From JABHIB01 sp964497715 (lineage in GTDB: Archaea > Nanobdellota > Nanobdellia > SCGC-AAA011-G17 > PNOQ01), in the NCBI GenBank assembly GCA_964497715.1, contig CAZCDH010000002.1:1-49027 (forward strand): a stretch of 49,027 nt of DNA, written 5' to 3'. Below the pieces are notes generated by a model. The model made no database searches. It was not told where the DNA came from and saw only the letters and a program-made list of their open reading frames with translations. Shown here piece after piece: positions 49,014-49,027 of the stretch. Position 1 is the first letter of the stretch. Every line of letters starts with the position of its first letter. The translations under genes were made by a program, and so were the position numbers.

Positions 49014-49021
49014 TTTATAAA
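49014..49021 (+). promoter_or_regulatory. Possible TATA box of a plus-strand gene beyond the window
   Basis: TTTATAAA; by the spacing seen elsewhere in the window a start codon would be near 49043, outside the sequence. Confidence 0.35.
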
Positions 49022-49027
49022 ATAATA

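Overview
This window looks like a genome-bin contig from a small-genome DPANN archaeon, close to the Pacearchaeota/Woesearchaeota (Nanoarchaeota-related) group. The reasons are its strongly AT-rich sequence, its archaeal information-processing genes (PCNA, TFS, RpoL, aMBF1, aRF1, aIF2-alpha, Gins51, Hjc, EndA, Cbf5, Nop10, ribosomal proteins S19e, L39e, L31e, L44e and S27e), a class II lysyl-tRNA synthetase, and many surface proteins starting with the K-R-G-Q type N-terminus common in these lineages. Genes are tightly packed. Start and stop codons often overlap (ATGA), several convergent pairs share their last bases, and no gene-free stretch exceeds 300 bases. Most genes have a TATA box about 25-28 bases before the start codon, which suggests leaderless mRNAs. 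A few have a real leader with a strong Shine-Dalgarno site. This is probably a metagenome assembly: a 100-N gap at 2710-2809 is flanked by the same 55 bases on both sides.

Region 1 (1-8477, all minus strand) is a cell-surface locus. It holds the start of an S-layer protein that runs off the left edge, and five small pilin-like proteins with a KRGQ/KLGQ class III-like signal. With them is a giant cysteine-rich secreted protein (about 1233 aa). Two RelE-type toxin-antitoxin pairs sharing one promoter element sit in the middle. Region 2 (8535-11653) is an information-processing block: PCNA, TFS, signal peptidase, RpoL, a METTL5-like rRNA methyltransferase and aMBF1. Region 3 (11693-16026) is a membrane glycan block: a GT39-type glycosyltransferase, a dolichyl-phosphate sugar synthase, a 4-TM EamA/ArnE-like flippase candidate, a processive GT2 and a thioredoxin-like membrane protein. 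Region 4 (16033-20912) holds ScpB, aRF1 with an unusual NIKD motif, ValRS and a metallo-beta-lactamase-fold protein with a degenerate metal site.

Region 5 (21033-32245, mostly plus strand) starts with tRNA-Phe, apparently co-transcribed with a lipoprotein. Next come a KRGA pilin-like protein, CysRS and the operon S19e-PDCD5-L39e-L31e-Cbf5-radical SAM. The rest is a small membrane protein, LysRS, a 53-aa histone-fold protein, Hjc and a lamin-tail-domain surface protein with no canonical start codon. Region 6 (32232-41757) mixes a pair of secreted Cys-repeat proteins (one with an alpha/alpha-toroid body) with a COG2112-type kinase, a Cas4-like nuclease without CRISPR, a Trm11-like methyltransferase and a membrane-tethered phospholipase C/P1-nuclease-fold protein. 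It also has a winged-helix protein, EndA and RNase Z sharing one bidirectional TATA box, and a phosphoglycerate mutase. Region 7 (41837-44507) is the conserved operon Gins51-L44e-S27e-aIF2alpha-Nop10 followed by a family 4 uracil-DNA glycosylase. Region 8 (44504-48931, minus) is a second surface locus: three consecutive secreted proteins with the same layout, two of them lipoproteins, plus a membrane-anchored triple-repeat protein.

The main theme beyond housekeeping is a large investment in the cell surface: S-layer, pilin-like fibres, Cys-rich adhesin-like proteins, glycan assembly and signal peptidase. The best candidate for an undescribed system is the pilin-like plus giant-protein operon at 437-8477. 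Function calls rest on motifs read by eye; no database search was run.
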